A stretch of DNA of 40,639 nt from Kluyvera genomosp. 1 (GTDB taxonomy: Bacteria; Pseudomonadota; Gammaproteobacteria; Enterobacterales; Enterobacteriaceae), in contig NZ_LGHZ01000048.1 in NCBI RefSeq assembly GCF_001266615.1, positions 1 through 40,639 of the forward strand. The letters are read 5' to 3'. The notes under the pieces were generated by a model, which was not told where the DNA came from, did not search any database, and saw only the letters and a list, made by a program, of their open reading frames with translations. The translations under genes were made by a program, and so were the position numbers. Below, piece after piece: positions 1 through 9,165 of this stretch; the first letter of the stretch is position 1, and every line of letters begins with the position of its first letter.

Positions 1-19
1 AGATGTGTATAAGAGACAG
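1..19. other. Tn5/Nextera mosaic-end adapter (sequencing artefact)
   Basis: The first 19 bases, AGATGTGTATAAGAGACAG, are exactly the Tn5 transposase mosaic end used in Nextera libraries. They are not genomic. Read in frame with the following gene they give a false N-terminus, MCIRDS, a familiar artefact of untrimmed contigs. Confidence 0.97.
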
Positions 20-275
20 CAATGGCGGTGGCAACAATGGCGGCGGCAACAATGGTGGTGGTAATAGCGGTGGTGGTAACAACGGTAGTGGTAATAATGG
101 CGGCGTCAACAACAGCGGTGGCAATAGTGGTGTTGGTGTAGTTTCGTTTAATGGAGCACCAAGCGTGACGCCAACCACAGTTCGCGGTGGTTTCTTTAGC
201 AGTAGTCCTGTTTCAGGCACATCAGACGGGGCGAAATGTAACCAACCGGGTGCTGCAGGCTGTAACTTCCGTTAA
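20..275 (+). CDS. Gly/Asn-rich repeat protein, 3' part only
   Basis: Only the C-terminal 85 or so residues are present; the true start lies off the contig. Eight degenerate 15-bp units (21-140) encode the pentapeptide NGGGN and variants (SGGGN, NGSGN, NGGVN, NSGGN). A non-repetitive tail of about 45 residues follows, ending with two cysteines (KCNQPGAAGCNFR) and a TAA stop. The composition suggests a flexible, probably exported low-complexity protein, but no signal peptide can be seen in the fragment. In E. coli the curli genes csgBAC lie just upstream of ymdA, but this tail does not look like CsgA or CsgC. I do not recognise the family. A strong terminator follows 50 bases downstream. Confidence 0.7.
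21..140 (+). repeat. 15-bp coding tandem repeat, eight degenerate copies
   Basis: The units start at 21, 36, 51, 66, 81, 96, 111 and 126, with consensus AAYGGYGGYGGYAAY. Most differences between early units are synonymous third-base changes (GGC/GGT, AAC/AAT), which points to selection on the peptide. The array runs into the adapter, so the copy number is unknown. The repeat may be why the assembly stops here. Confidence 0.85.
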
Positions 276-324
276 TGGTTCAGATGTATAGGTAATGTAG
301 TCACAATGAGTTTAAAAAGATGAG

Positions 325-357
325 AAGGCCGTAATCTGCGCATTACGGCCTTTTTCT
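325..357 (+). terminator. Rho-independent terminator after the Gly/Asn-rich gene
   Basis: GGCCGTAAT (327-335) pairs with ATTACGGCC (342-350) around a 6-base loop, and a T-rich tract TTTTTCTTTC follows. It separates the truncated gene from ymdA. Confidence 0.88.
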
Positions 358-553
358 TTCACGAAATGAATAAAGAGATCGCAAAGACTGCCGAGAATAG
401 AAAGTAGATGGCTTATCAATAGGCTCCGTATGCAGGAAACATAAAAGCCGTCTAACGTCATTAATGTAAATGCAATGTTTACAGAATGTGAGCCAGAGAT
501 GCACTACGGAACCGTGCGCTATTCCAGACACCTTAAATTCACTGGGAGTTGCC

Positions 554-865
554 ATGCAAACAATCATCCGCAGTTTGATTTCTATCCTTTCCTTCCTCGC
601 GTTAAGTTCGATCTATGCCCTTGCTGCTAACAGTGGTGTTATCCACTTTGTTGGGCAGATTGTTGAAACGCCTTGCGCATATCAAGCATCGCCAAAACAA
701 GTTCATGTTAACTGCTATAACGATAAAATTGGCAGGACTGAACAGGCTATCCCTATCAGTGCGCTGGTTCGGGGTGATGTTATTTCTAATGACATGAGCA
801 CAGCCCATTTACAGTGGGTGGACCGGGCGAAAAAACTGGCAATACTGAACGTCGAATACAAATAG
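554..865 (+). CDS. ymdA: YmdA-like small exported protein
   Basis: A 103-residue protein, which I recall as the length of E. coli YmdA. Residues 1-24 form a signal peptide (hydrophobic stretch [17 protein letters not shown]). The mature part begins with a motif, [14 protein letters not shown], resembling the first strand of type-1 pilin-like domains, and has two cysteines (in ETPC and NCY) that could form a disulfide. The function of YmdA is not established; in E. coli it sits between the curli operon and ymdB. The ATG at 554 is preferred over an in-frame ATG at 470. It has a ribosome site (GGGAG, five bases upstream) and starts directly at the signal peptide, while the extra 28 residues look random. 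Confidence 0.65.
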   Translation: MQTIIRSLISILSFLALSSIYALAANSGVIHFVGQIVETPCAYQASPKQVHVNCYNDKIGRTEQAIPISALVRGDVISNDMSTAHLQWVDRAKKLAILNVEYK

Positions 866-889
866 TCCGAAACGAAATTGCGGTCAGCG

Positions 890-906
890 TTGTCTATGGT
901 AGACAA
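890..906. promoter_or_regulatory. Perfect inverted repeat upstream of ymdB
   Basis: TTGTCTA (890-896) and TAGACAA (900-906) form a perfect 7-bp palindrome around TGG, 30 bases before the ymdB start. It could be an operator or a short leader stem; no regulator is identified. Confidence 0.5.
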
Positions 907-936
907 TATGTTCTTCTTAGACAGAGGATAGTAAGC

Positions 937-1494
937 ATGACCGAACGAATTCAGCTGCTGCAAGGCGATATCACCCGCCTTGACGTGGATGTTATTGTCA
1001 ATGCCGCCAACCCTTCACTGATGGGTGGTGGCGGTGTTGACGGCGCCATCCACCGTGCAGCAGGCCCCTCGCTACAGGAGGCTTGCGCGGTTGTACGTCA
1101 GCAGCAGGGCACTTGCCCACCGGGGCACGCCGTGATCACCCATGCGGGGGATTTGAAGGCGAAAGCGGTTATTCATACTGTAGGGCCGGTCTGGCAGGGG
1201 GGAGGGGAGCATGAGGCTTCGCTGTTAGAGCAGGCTTATCGTAATAGCCTGCAGTTGGCGCTTGATAATGGTTACCGCACCCTTGCGTTCCCGGCTATTT
1301 CAACGGGCGCCTATGGTTACCCCCACGCGGCGGCTGCGGAGATCGCGGTCAACACGGTTGCTGCTTTTCTAACACGCCGTAGCCTTCCTGAAATTGTCTA
1401 TTTTGTCTGCTTCGATGATGAGACGTTGCAGTTATATCAGCAGCAGCTTGGCCAAACCCGGATCCCGAGTCTGGCCAATGATGCTAATACTTAG
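937..1494 (+). CDS. ymdB: O-acetyl-ADP-ribose deacetylase (macrodomain)
   Basis: A 185-residue macrodomain protein that hydrolyses O-acetyl-ADP-ribose. In E. coli YmdB also inhibits RNase III and affects biofilm formation. The ADP-ribose-binding loop [18 protein letters not shown] is intact, with Asn25 and Asp35 at the positions expected for the active site, and the second glycine-rich loop is seen in [13 protein letters not shown]. The start at 937 has AGAGGA upstream and matches the family N-terminus; an open frame extends upstream to 814 but overlaps ymdA and lacks homology. The 3' end overlaps the tail of convergent opgC by 11 bases. In E. coli clsC would lie here; it is absent. Confidence 0.95.
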   Translation: MTERIQLLQGDITRLDVDVIVNAANPSLMGGGGVDGAIHRAAGPSLQEACAVVRQQQGTCPPGHAVITHAGDLKAKAVIHTVGPVWQGGGEHEASLLEQAYRNSLQLALDNGYRTLAFPAISTGAYGYPHAAAAEIAVNTVAAFLTRRSLPEIVYFVCFDDETLQLYQQQLGQTRIPSLANDANT

Positions 1495-2650
1495 TGACGG
1501 GTGTTTCAGCCTTAGCCGCTTTCTGCTGAGGCTTGCCAGAGAAGAGAAAACGTAGCACAGGGATGCGCAGATGAATCTCATAGAGCACGATGGCGCAGCC
1601 CACCACAAACAGTAACCCGGTCAGGAAGCCCAGCGCATTTGAGCTGATGCTGGGCATGATCCAGGCACCAAAGAACAGCGTTAACGGATGATGCACCAGA
1701 TAGATAAATAAAGACGCATTCACGAAGTAGGTCACCCGAGCAGACTGGAAGTTCAGCAGGCGGTGACCAAACGAAAAGACCACATTAACCATCCACACGC
1801 CCAGCACCATCGTGATCACATATTCCGTTTCATACATCCAGGCATCGCCAGAACCGTAACGCTGGTTGGCCAGATAGGCAATGAACCCAAGAAGCGCCGC
1901 AAACATGCACCAGGGCGACGGGGTGGTGAACAATGCTTTCAGTCGCGGATGAATAAAGGCCAGCGCGCCGAGAATAAAGAAGGGGATATAGAAAAGCGTC
2001 TGCATGACGACAAAGTTAAATAATCCGTCGCTCAGAATTGGCGGATAAAGCAGGAAAATCGTGCGACGAATCGCTGCATAGACGATACCCAATAGCAGGA
2101 ACATCAGCGTCAGCTTACCCATCGACATACTATCGAAAAGATCCTTTTTACGGCGCATTTGGCGACGACGCATCAGGCGAAACGCCAGAATACCGATGGT
2201 GGTGAGAACAACCAGAACCAGTAAAAACCACAGGTGCGACACCAGCTCCCAGGCCAGCGTATTATATTTTTGATAGAAAGTGAGCGTATGCCAGGTTTCC
2301 GTCTTACCCTTTACATATTGCAGCATTAAGAATTGCGGCAGCGTCAGAAGCGGAATGGCGGTCAGAAGAGGGATGCCCACGCGCTCAACGCGAACTTTCC
2401 ACCATTTTTTGAGCGGATAGCGCAAAAAAAGCATATAGGAAAAATAGCCAGAGATAACAAAGAATACCTGCATGCGAAAGGCGTGAATAAAATCGTTGAA
2501 CAGCGTTAACCACCATGACGGCGCCTCACTGTTCATGTGCCAGGTATGGCTGGAATAGAGTAGGGATATGTGAAAAGGGATCCCCAGGAGCATCAGCCAG
2601 GCCCGAATGGAGTCGAGGAAGTATTCACGCTGCGCGGGTTTGTTATTCAT
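1484..2650 (-). CDS. opgC: Glucans biosynthesis protein C, acyltransferase-3 family
   Basis: A polytopic inner-membrane protein of 388 residues that transfers succinyl groups to osmoregulated periplasmic glucans. The acyltransferase-3 signature appears at the N-terminus ([20 protein letters not shown]) with the family His, followed by about ten hydrophobic segments. The ATG at 2650 ([11 protein letters not shown]) matches the family N-terminus; an upstream ATG at 2719 would add 23 unlike residues. It is divergent from opgGH, the usual arrangement, so glucan backbone synthesis and decoration are encoded back to back. Its end overlaps ymdB. Confidence 0.95.
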   Translation of the reverse strand: MNNKPAQREYFLDSIRAWLMLLGIPFHISLLYSSHTWHMNSEAPSWWLTLFNDFIHAFRMQVFFVISGYFSYMLFLRYPLKKWWKVRVERVGIPLLTAIPLLTLPQFLMLQYVKGKTETWHTLTFYQKYNTLAWELVSHLWFLLVLVVLTTIGILAFRLMRRRQMRRKKDLFDSMSMGKLTLMFLLLGIVYAAIRRTIFLLYPPILSDGLFNFVVMQTLFYIPFFILGALAFIHPRLKALFTTPSPWCMFAALLGFIAYLANQRYGSGDAWMYETEYVITMVLGVWMVNVVFSFGHRLLNFQSARVTYFVNASLFIYLVHHPLTLFFGAWIMPSISSNALGFLTGLLFVVGCAIVLYEIHLRIPVLRFLFSGKPQQKAAKAETPVTKY

Positions 2651-2828
2651 AGGGTTAGGTACGATTCTCAGACTAATCGTCTTACGCTGCCAGACGATAA
2701 AGATTACATTCGTTGGCACCCTACACTAACTCTGGTTACCTGTCTCCAGGATAAGCACGCAAAGTGCAAAGTGCGGTTAACAGTTGCTTAATCCATAAGC
2801 CACTGCGCTGAACAATATGGGGATTATG

Positions 2829-2858
2829 TTGTCGGATTGCTTGAATTTCCAGTAAAAT
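2829..2858 (+). promoter_or_regulatory. Candidate sigma-70 promoter for opgGH
   Basis: TTGTCG (2829-2834) and TAAAAT (2853-2858) are separated by 18 bases, ending about 45 bases before the opgG start in the opgC-opgG divergent gap (2651-2903). The -10 is good and the -35 moderate. opgGH is osmotically controlled in E. coli; nothing here shows that directly. Confidence 0.4.
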
Positions 2859-2903
2859 GGATCGGATCGATTTAAGCACACAAAGGGGGAAGTGCTTAGC
2901 TAT

Positions 2904-4457
2904 ATGAAACATACACCACAGATGATGAAACTGCGTTGGTTAGGCGCAGCCGTAATGTTATCCCTATGTACCTCATCTGCATGGGCATTCAGTATTGATG
3001 ACGTTGCTAAGCAGGCTAAATCGCTGGCTGATAAGGGCTATGAAGCGCCGAAAAGCAACCTGCCATCCGTTTTCCGTGATATGAAATATGCGGACTACCA
3101 GCAAATCCAGTTCAATCACGATAAGGCATACTGGAGCAAAATAAAGACCCCATTTAAGCTTGAGTTTTACCATCAGGGTATGTATTTCGACACGCCGGTG
3201 ACCATCAATGAAGTCACGGCGACTTCTGTGCGTAAAATTAAGTACAGCCCGGACTATTTCACCTTCGGTGATGTTCAGCACGACAAAGATACCGTGAAAG
3301 ATCTTGGTTTCGCGGGCTTTAAAGTACTTTACCCACTGAATAGCAAAGATAAAAATGACGAAATCGTTAGCATGCTCGGCGCGAGTTATTTCCGCGTTCT
3401 CGGTCAGGGGCAGGTTTACGGTTTGTCTGCGCGTGGTCTGGCTATCGATACCGCGCTGCCATCTGGCGAAGAGTTCCCGCGTTTCCGCGAATACTGGATT
3501 GAGCGTCCGAAAGCCAACGACAAGCGTTTGACTATTTATGCGCTACTGGACTCCCCACGTGCGACCGGAGCCTATCGTTTCGTCGTGATGCCTGGCCGCG
3601 ATACCGTGGTTGATGTCCAGACCAAAATCTACCTGCGCGATAAAGTGGGTAAACTGGGCGTCGCACCGTTGACCAGCATGTTCCTGTTTGGGCCAAACCA
3701 GCCGTCGCCGACGACTAACTTCCGCCCTGAACTCCACGACTCCAATGGCCTGTCTATCCATGCCGGTAATGACGAGTGGATTTGGCGTCCGCTGAACAAC
3801 CCTAAACATCTTGCCGTCAGCAGCTTCGCGACTGAAAACCCGCAAGGTTTCGGCCTGCTGCAACGTGGCCGTCAGTTCTCTCATTTTGAAGATCTTGACG
3901 ACCGCTACGATCTGCGTCCTAGCGCCTGGATCACACCAAAAGGCGATTGGGGTAAAGGAACCGTGGAACTGGTTGAAATTCCAACCAACGACGAAACCAA
4001 CGACAACATCGTTGCTTACTGGACCCCGGACAAACTGCCGGAAGCCGGTAAAGAGATGAACTACAAGTACACCATCACCTTTACCCGTGACGAAGATAAA
4101 CTGCACGATGCGGACAGCGCATATGTTATGCAGACCCGTCGTTCTACTGGTGATGTGAAACAGTCCAATCTGATTCGTCAGCCGGATGGTACGGTGGCAT
4201 TCGTGGTCGATTTTACCGGCGCAGAAATGCGTAAACTGCCGCAGGATACGCCGGTAACGGCGCAGGCCAGCATTGGCGACAACGGTGAGATCGTCGAAAA
4301 CAGCGTTCGCTACAACCCGGTCACTAAAGGTTGGCGCTTAACGCTGCGCGTGAAAGTGAAAGATGTGAAGAAAACCACTGAAATGCGCGCAGCCCTGGTC
4401 AACGCCGATCAGACGCTGAGTGAAACCTGGAGCTATCAGCTGCCTGCAAATGAATAA
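2904..4457 (+). CDS. opgG: Periplasmic glucans biosynthesis protein G
   Basis: A periplasmic protein needed to build osmoregulated periplasmic glucans, probably acting on the beta-glucan backbone exported by OpgH. A signal peptide ends at SSAWA, before [11 protein letters not shown]. The rest matches OpgG throughout, with no gap. The start is uncertain. ATG at 2904 (517 residues) is the first ATG after the ribosome-site-like AAAGGGGGA at 2883-2890, but the gap is long. ATG at 2922 (MMKLRW, 511 residues) matches the E. coli annotation and gives a 22-residue signal peptide. A GTG at 2892 is too close to the site. The stop overlaps the opgH start, indicating translational coupling. Confidence 0.96.
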   Translation: MKHTPQMMKLRWLGAAVMLSLCTSSAWAFSIDDVAKQAKSLADKGYEAPKSNLPSVFRDMKYADYQQIQFNHDKAYWSKIKTPFKLEFYHQGMYFDTPVTINEVTATSVRKIKYSPDYFTFGDVQHDKDTVKDLGFAGFKVLYPLNSKDKNDEIVSMLGASYFRVLGQGQVYGLSARGLAIDTALPSGEEFPRFREYWIERPKANDKRLTIYALLDSPRATGAYRFVVMPGRDTVVDVQTKIYLRDKVGKLGVAPLTSMFLFGPNQPSPTTNFRPELHDSNGLSIHAGNDEWIWRPLNNPKHLAVSSFATENPQGFGLLQRGRQFSHFEDLDDRYDLRPSAWITPKGDWGKGTVELVEIPTNDETNDNIVAYWTPDKLPEAGKEMNYKYTITFTRDEDKLHDADSAYVMQTRRSTGDVKQSNLIRQPDGTVAFVVDFTGAEMRKLPQDTPVTAQASIGDNGEIVENSVRYNPVTKGWRLTLRVKVKDVKKTTEMRAALVNADQTLSETWSYQLPANE

Positions 4458-6978
4458 CACAACGAAGTATATCGACGCACTGTCGCTTACGGATACTGAA
4501 AAAGCAGCGCTTCCCGGCACGGATCTCCGTGCCGTTCATGAAGCTCTGGATGATGAACATCAGACTTTTTCTCGTGATGACGACACCCCGCTAGCCTCCG
4601 TGAAGGCCCGGCTCGAACAGAGCTGGCCCGACTCTCTGGCCGGCGATCAACTGACCAAAGATGACGAAGGGCGCACTCAGCTTAAGGCGATGCCGAAGGC
4701 AACGCGTTCTTCTATGTTCCCGGATCCATGGCGTACCAACCCGGTTGGCCGTTTTTGGGATCGCCTGCGCGGTCGTGATGTAACGCCTCGCTATCTTTCT
4801 CGCCTGACTAAAGAAGAGCAGGAGCATGAGGCCAAATGGCGTACGGTGGGCTCTTTGCGCCGCTATACGCTGCTGATCCTGACGCTGGCTCAGACCGTGG
4901 TCGCGACCTGGTACATGAAAACCATTCTGCCTTATCAGGGATGGGCGCTGATTAATCCAGCGGACATGATTGGGCAAAACGTCTGGCTTTCCTTTATGCA
5001 GCTGCTGCCGTACCTGCTGCAAACAGGAATTCTGATTCTGTTCGCCGTTCTGTTCTGCTGGGTATCGGCCGGTTTCTGGACCGCGCTGATGGGCTTCCTT
5101 CAGCTGTTGATTGGCCGAGATAAATACAGTATTTCTGCCTCGACGGTGGGGGATGAGCCGCTGAATCCAGAACACCGGACGGCGCTGATTATGCCTATCT
5201 GTAACGAAGACGTCTCTCGCGTCTTCGCTGGCCTGCGTGCAACCTGGGAATCAGTGAAAGCCACCGGTCAGGAAAAGCATTTCGATGTTTACATCCTGAG
5301 CGATAGCTACAACCCGGATATCTGCGTTGCAGAGCAAAAAGCGTGGATGGAGCTCATCGCGGAAGTGCAGGGCGAAGGACAGATTTTCTACCGTCGTCGT
5401 CGTCGTCGCGTGAAGCGTAAAAGCGGTAACATTGATGACTTCTGTCGTCGTTGGGGTAACCAGTATAGTTACATGGTGGTGCTGGACGCTGACTCCGTGA
5501 TGTCCGGTGACTGTCTGACCAACCTGGTGCGCTTGATGGAAGCGAACCCGAATGCGGGTATCATCCAGTCTTCACCGCGCGCTTCCGGGATGGATACGCT
5601 GTATGCTCGCTGCCAGCAGTTTGCCACGCGCGTCTATGGTCCACTGTTTACCGCCGGTCTGCACTTCTGGCAACTGGGTGAATCCCACTACTGGGGCCAT
5701 AACGCGATCATCCGCGTGAAGCCGTTTATCGAGCACTGTGCGCTGGCACCGCTGCCGGGTGACGGTAACTTCGCCGGGTCGATTCTGTCACACGACTTCG
5801 TTGAAGCCGCGCTGATGCGCCGTGCAGGGTGGGGAGTTTGGATTGCCTACGATCTGCCGGGTTCTTATGAAGAACTGCCGCCGAACCTGCTGGATGAACT
5901 CAAGCGTGACCGCCGTTGGTGTCAGGGTAACCTGATGAACTTCCGCCTGTTCCTGGTGAAAGGGATGCACCCGGTACATCGTGCGGTGTTCCTGACGGGT
6001 GTGATGTCCTATCTCTCCGCGCCGCTGTGGTTTATGTTCCTGGCCCTGTCGACCGCGCTGCAGGTGGTTCATGCTCTGACCGAGCCGCAGTACTTCCTGC
6101 AGCCGCGTCAGTTGTTCCCGGTATGGCCGCAATGGCGTCCTGAACTGGCGATTGCCCTGTTCGCGTCAACCATGGTGCTGCTGTTCCTGCCGAAACTGCT
6201 GAGTATTATTCTGGTGTGGTGCAAGGGCTCAAAAGAGTACGGCGGCTTTATTCGCGTAACGATTTCCCTGCTGCTGGAAGTACTGTTCTCAGTGCTGCTG
6301 GCCCCGGTACGTATGCTGTTCCACACCGTGTTTGTGGTCAGCGCGTTCCTCGGTTGGGAAGTGGTGTGGAACTCGCCGCAGCGTGACGATGACTCTACGC
6401 CGTGGAGCGAAGCGTTTATGCGTCACGGCTCTCAGATGCTGCTGGGCCTGGTATGGGCAGTTGGGATGGCATGGCTGGATCTGCGTTTCCTGTTCTGGCT
6501 GGCACCGATTGTCTTCTCGCTGATCCTGTCACCTTTCGTGTCGGTGGTGTCGAGTCGGGCAACTAACGGTCTGCGCACTAAGCGCTGGAAGCTGTTCCTC
6601 ATTCCAGAAGAGTACAATACGCCGAAAGTGTTGGCGGATACGGAGAGCTATCTGAAGCTTAACCGTGAACGTATTCTGGATGACGGCTTTATGCACGCGG
6701 TGTTCAACCCAGCATTCAATGCGTTGGCTACGGCGATGGCGACTGCTCGTCACCGCAGTAGCCATGTGCTGGAAATTGCCCGTGACCGCCACGTTGAACA
6801 GGCGCTAAACGATCTGCCGGAGAAACTTAACCGCGATCGCCGTCTGGTGCTGCTAAGCGATCCCGTTACGCTGTCGCGTCTGCACTATCGTGTCTGGTCT
6901 GCGCCGGAGAAATACTCTTCGTGGGTGGGCGAATACAATAAGTTGACGCTGAATCCATTGGCATTAAAAGCAAAATAG
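4450..6978 (+). CDS. opgH: Glucans biosynthesis glucosyltransferase H
   Basis: An inner-membrane family-2 glycosyltransferase of 842 residues that polymerises the beta-1,2-glucan backbone from UDP-glucose. In E. coli OpgH also moonlights as a UDP-glucose-responsive inhibitor of FtsZ. Membrane segments flank a cytoplasmic catalytic domain holding the nucleotide-sugar motif LDADS (about 345-349), the SHDF acidic motif and the acceptor motif RDRRW (about 486-490). An arginine run ([10 protein letters not shown]) precedes the DxD motif. The start at 4450 overlaps the end of opgG by 8 bases. A stem-loop and a strong terminator follow. Confidence 0.97.
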   Translation: MNNTTKYIDALSLTDTEKAALPGTDLRAVHEALDDEHQTFSRDDDTPLASVKARLEQSWPDSLAGDQLTKDDEGRTQLKAMPKATRSSMFPDPWRTNPVGRFWDRLRGRDVTPRYLSRLTKEEQEHEAKWRTVGSLRRYTLLILTLAQTVVATWYMKTILPYQGWALINPADMIGQNVWLSFMQLLPYLLQTGILILFAVLFCWVSAGFWTALMGFLQLLIGRDKYSISASTVGDEPLNPEHRTALIMPICNEDVSRVFAGLRATWESVKATGQEKHFDVYILSDSYNPDICVAEQKAWMELIAEVQGEGQIFYRRRRRRVKRKSGNIDDFCRRWGNQYSYMVVLDADSVMSGDCLTNLVRLMEANPNAGIIQSSPRASGMDTLYARCQQFATRVYGPLFTAGLHFWQLGESHYWGHNAIIRVKPFIEHCALAPLPGDGNFAGSILSHDFVEAALMRRAGWGVWIAYDLPGSYEELPPNLLDELKRDRRWCQGNLMNFRLFLVKGMHPVHRAVFLTGVMSYLSAPLWFMFLALSTALQVVHALTEPQYFLQPRQLFPVWPQWRPELAIALFASTMVLLFLPKLLSIILVWCKGSKEYGGFIRVTISLLLEVLFSVLLAPVRMLFHTVFVVSAFLGWEVVWNSPQRDDDSTPWSEAFMRHGSQMLLGLVWAVGMAWLDLRFLFWLAPIVFSLILSPFVSVVSSRATNGLRTKRWKLFLIPEEYNTPKVLADTESYLKLNRERILDDGFMHAVFNPAFNALATAMATARHRSSHVLEIARDRHVEQALNDLPEKLNRDRRLVLLSDPVTLSRLHYRVWSAPEKYSSWVGEYNKLTLNPLALKAK

Positions 6979-6992
6979 CGATAATAGCCCTG

Positions 6993-7012
6993 TTCCCGGC
7001 CGCTGTCGGGAA
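6993..7012 (+). other. Stem-loop after opgH
   Basis: TTCCCG (6993-6998) and CGGGAA (7007-7012) can pair around an 8-base loop. It has no T tract, so it may stabilise the mRNA 3' end upstream of the true terminator. Confidence 0.4.
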
Positions 7013-7040
7013 TACACGGAGCTTATCGTCGCCGTAGGGA

Positions 7041-7071
7041 AATACCGGCAAACACTGCCGGTATTTTTTTG
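7041..7071 (+). terminator. Rho-independent terminator of opgGH
   Basis: AATACCGGCA (7041-7050) pairs with TGCCGGTATT (7056-7065) around a 5-base loop, followed by six more T residues. It lies just before yceK. Confidence 0.92.
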
Positions 7072-7094
7072 TCTGTTAAATGAGGAAGAATGAC

Positions 7095-7325
7095 GTGATA
7101 CGAACTCTCCTGGTGGCCGCCATGGTGATGGTGCTCAGCGGATGCGGCAGCATTATCAGCCGGACGATCCCGGGACAGGGCCACGGTAATCAGTACTACC
7201 CGGGCGTGCAATGGGATCTGCGAGATTCCGCGTGGCGTTATGTCACCATCCTTGATCTGCCATTTTCGCTGGTTTTCGATACCCTGTTGCTGCCGATTGA
7301 TGCCAGCCACGGGCCTTACGAATAG
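7095..7325 (+). CDS. yceK: YceK-like small outer-membrane lipoprotein
   Basis: A 76-residue predicted lipoprotein matching YceK (75 residues in E. coli; function unknown). The signal peptide ends at the lipobox LSGC; the mature part is conserved (GSIISRTIPGQGHGNQYYPG). A GTG start at 7095 is preferred. AGGAAG at 7083-7088 sits six to eight bases before it and the length then matches the family. The in-frame ATG at 7080 contains that ribosome site within its own first codons and has only T-rich terminator sequence upstream. The stop lies two bases from the end of convergent msyB. Confidence 0.88.
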   Translation: MIRTLLVAAMVMVLSGCGSIISRTIPGQGHGNQYYPGVQWDLRDSAWRYVTILDLPFSLVFDTLLLPIDASHGPYE

Positions 7326-7327
7326 CT

Positions 7328-7702
7328 CTAGCGTTCATCCCATTCATCGGCAGCGGTCTGGCCCTCTTCGGTATCCAGTGAGGGCTCAAGCTGATACTCA
7401 CCCTCATCCCATTCGTGCAGCGTATTCTCTTCAATCCATTCCTGGCGCAGCTCAACTTCATCGAAATCGCCGTCAAAAACGCTTTGCGCGGCTTCACCGC
7501 TGAGCATCGGCAAGCATTCGCCTTCTTCGTCTTCGTCGGCAAAGAATTCGGCTTGCCACATAATGTCGCCGTCTTGTTGAACGTACTTTTGCATATTGAA
7601 CTGCTGTACGTCGGCGTCACCTTCTTCAAGACCGGGATTATCGGCGAGGAAGATTTCGCGTGCCGCATCAATAGCTTCTTCGAGGGTGGCGTATAAAGTC
7701 AT
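7328..7702 (-). CDS. msyB: Acidic protein MsyB
   Basis: A 124-residue very acidic cytoplasmic protein, the same length as E. coli MsyB, a multicopy suppressor of secY and secA defects whose molecular role is unclear. Asp and Glu are spread throughout, especially in the C-terminal tail (LDTEEGQTAADEWDER). The start at 7702 (MTLYATLEEA) has GGAG seven bases upstream and matches the family; an ATG at 7717 would add five residues. It is transcribed in the same direction as mdtG, 105 bases away. Confidence 0.95.
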   Translation of the reverse strand: MTLYATLEEAIDAAREIFLADNPGLEEGDADVQQFNMQKYVQQDGDIMWQAEFFADEDEEGECLPMLSGEAAQSVFDGDFDEVELRQEWIEENTLHEWDEGEYQLEPSLDTEEGQTAADEWDER

Positions 7703-7763
7703 CTCAACTCCCTGCAATTTGATGGGTATTCAGGGAAATAATAGCTGAAGTTTTCGCATGTAT

Positions 7764-7800
7764 AGGCCCGGGGCTTTGAATTTACGTTTGCCGCCGGGCG
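7764..7800. repeat. REP-like imperfect palindrome between mdtG and msyB
   Basis: GCCCGG (7766-7771) and CCGGGC (7794-7799) flank a 22-base loop, with TAGGCCCGG and GCCGCCGGGCG edges resembling enterobacterial REP elements. Only this one degenerate unit is seen. Confidence 0.4.
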
Positions 7801-7807
7801 AGAGCAT

Positions 7808-9025
7808 TCAGGTGCGAGAAGGGGAAGGGCTGCGACGCAGGCTCAGACCGGTATAAACGGCGTTGATGAGCACGACCAGTGCGGTAACGCAAAACACCGC
7901 ACGGAAGCCGTAATTTGCCGAGACGGCAGCGCCAATCAGCGGGCCGGTGACGTTACCGATATCGCGAAATGACTGGTTGTAGCTAAAGATGCGCCCGGCA
8001 ATCTGATTGCTGGAGTTATAGACTAGCAGCGTCTGTACGGCAGGCAGCAACGCACCATCGGCGGCACCGAGCAGGAACCGCAGAATGCCAAGTTGCCACG
8101 GTGTTTGCACAAACGACATCGGGATCAGCAGCAGCACGGAGACAATAAGGGCTGCGATCAGGATTTTTTCCGGGCCGATGCGATCGCCCAGTTTGCCTAA
8201 ACGCGGTGCGCACAATAGTGCAGCGACGCCGGGGACCGAGGCAATCATGCCGCTGATAAAAGCAATATTGCTGATATTCCCTGCGAGATCGCGCACATAC
8301 AGCGTGAGAATTGGCGCAATGGAGCCGGTGGCGACCTGAATGATTAAGGTCGTGACAAACAGGCTTAACACCAGCTCGCGGTTTTTCAGTGAACCAAACA
8401 CCTCTTTGACGTGCAGCATCTCTTTTTTCGACACTGGCGTGAAGTGCTCGCGAATGAAGAAGAGCGTCAACATAAAGCAAATAAACAAGACCGCAGCGGT
8501 CATAAAGAATACCGGACGTAGGCCATAGTTATCTGCCAGGAACCCGCCCGCTAGCGGGCCTAACAGCGCACCGCTAACCCCGCCTGTGGATAGCGTGCCC
8601 AGCGCCCAGCCGCTTTTATGCCGTGGAATTTGCGTGGCAATCAGCGCGTTGGCATTCGGAATAAAACCACCCAACAGCCCAAGCAGCGCGCGCAACACTA
8701 AAAATTGCCAGATATTCTGCGCCAGCCCCATCAACAGCATCACAATCCCCATGCCCAGCGCCGAGCGCAGCAGCATGATTTTACGCCCCTTACGGTCAGC
8801 CAGGCCGCCCCAGAGTGGGGACGCAATCGCGGAGAACAGGAAGGTGATACTAAACACCAGGCCGGACCACATATTGAGTTCGCTATGGCCGGTGACACCG
8901 AGTTGTTCCACGTAGAGAGGGAGGAACGGCATCACCAGGCTGAATGCGGCACCGGTTAAAAAGCAGCCGAGCCAGACTACGGCGAGATTGCGCTTCCAGT
9001 TGATGGGGGCATCTGTGGGTTGCAT
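7808..9025 (-). CDS. mdtG: MFS multidrug efflux transporter MdtG
   Basis: An inner-membrane drug:proton antiporter of 405 residues with about 12 membrane segments. E. coli MdtG confers fosfomycin and deoxycholate resistance when overexpressed. MFS motif A is seen as [10 protein letters not shown] in the loop after TM2, and the second-half motif as [12 protein letters not shown]. The ATG at 9025 ([13 protein letters not shown]) matches the family N-terminus. The open frame runs 27 residues further, to 9106, but that extension is unlike the family. In E. coli mdtG responds to MarA/SoxS/Rob; I could not confirm a box. Confidence 0.95.
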   Translation of the reverse strand: MQPTDAPINWKRNLAVVWLGCFLTGAAFSLVMPFLPLYVEQLGVTGHSELNMWSGLVFSITFLFSAIASPLWGGLADRKGRKIMLLRSALGMGIVMLLMGLAQNIWQFLVLRALLGLLGGFIPNANALIATQIPRHKSGWALGTLSTGGVSGALLGPLAGGFLADNYGLRPVFFMTAAVLFICFMLTLFFIREHFTPVSKKEMLHVKEVFGSLKNRELVLSLFVTTLIIQVATGSIAPILTLYVRDLAGNISNIAFISGMIASVPGVAALLCAPRLGKLGDRIGPEKILIAALIVSVLLLIPMSFVQTPWQLGILRFLLGAADGALLPAVQTLLVYNSSNQIAGRIFSYNQSFRDIGNVTGPLIGAAVSANYGFRAVFCVTALVVLINAVYTGLSLRRSPSPSRT

Positions 9026-9130
9026 AAGATTCCGCAGGTAATGTATGACAAAAAAGAGTGTATATATAAGCCTGCTAATTATGCGCCTGTGTACATATCG
9101 CTGCAATGCTGGAAGTGCTTATCGCATAAA

Positions 9131-9159
9131 CTAAAACGCGCAGCGGTGGCTGCGCGTTT
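9131..9159 (-). terminator. Terminator of lpxL
   Basis: AAACGCGCAG (9134-9143) and CTGCGCGTTT (9150-9159) form a 10-bp stem with a 6-base loop. On the minus strand it ends in TTTTAGTTT. It lies seven bases after the lpxL stop. Confidence 0.8.
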
Positions 9160-9165
9160 GAAGAG

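Noticed and set aside
3-19. Start codon and first residues (MCIRDS) of the first ORF
   Set aside because: They are encoded by the sequencing adapter, not by the genome.
814-936. Upstream extension of ymdB
   Set aside because: It overlaps ymdA, has no homology and no ribosome site; ATG at 937 has both.
3543-4106. 187-residue ORF antisense to opgG
   Set aside because: It is a shadow of a strongly conserved gene, has no ribosome site and the composition is not protein-like.
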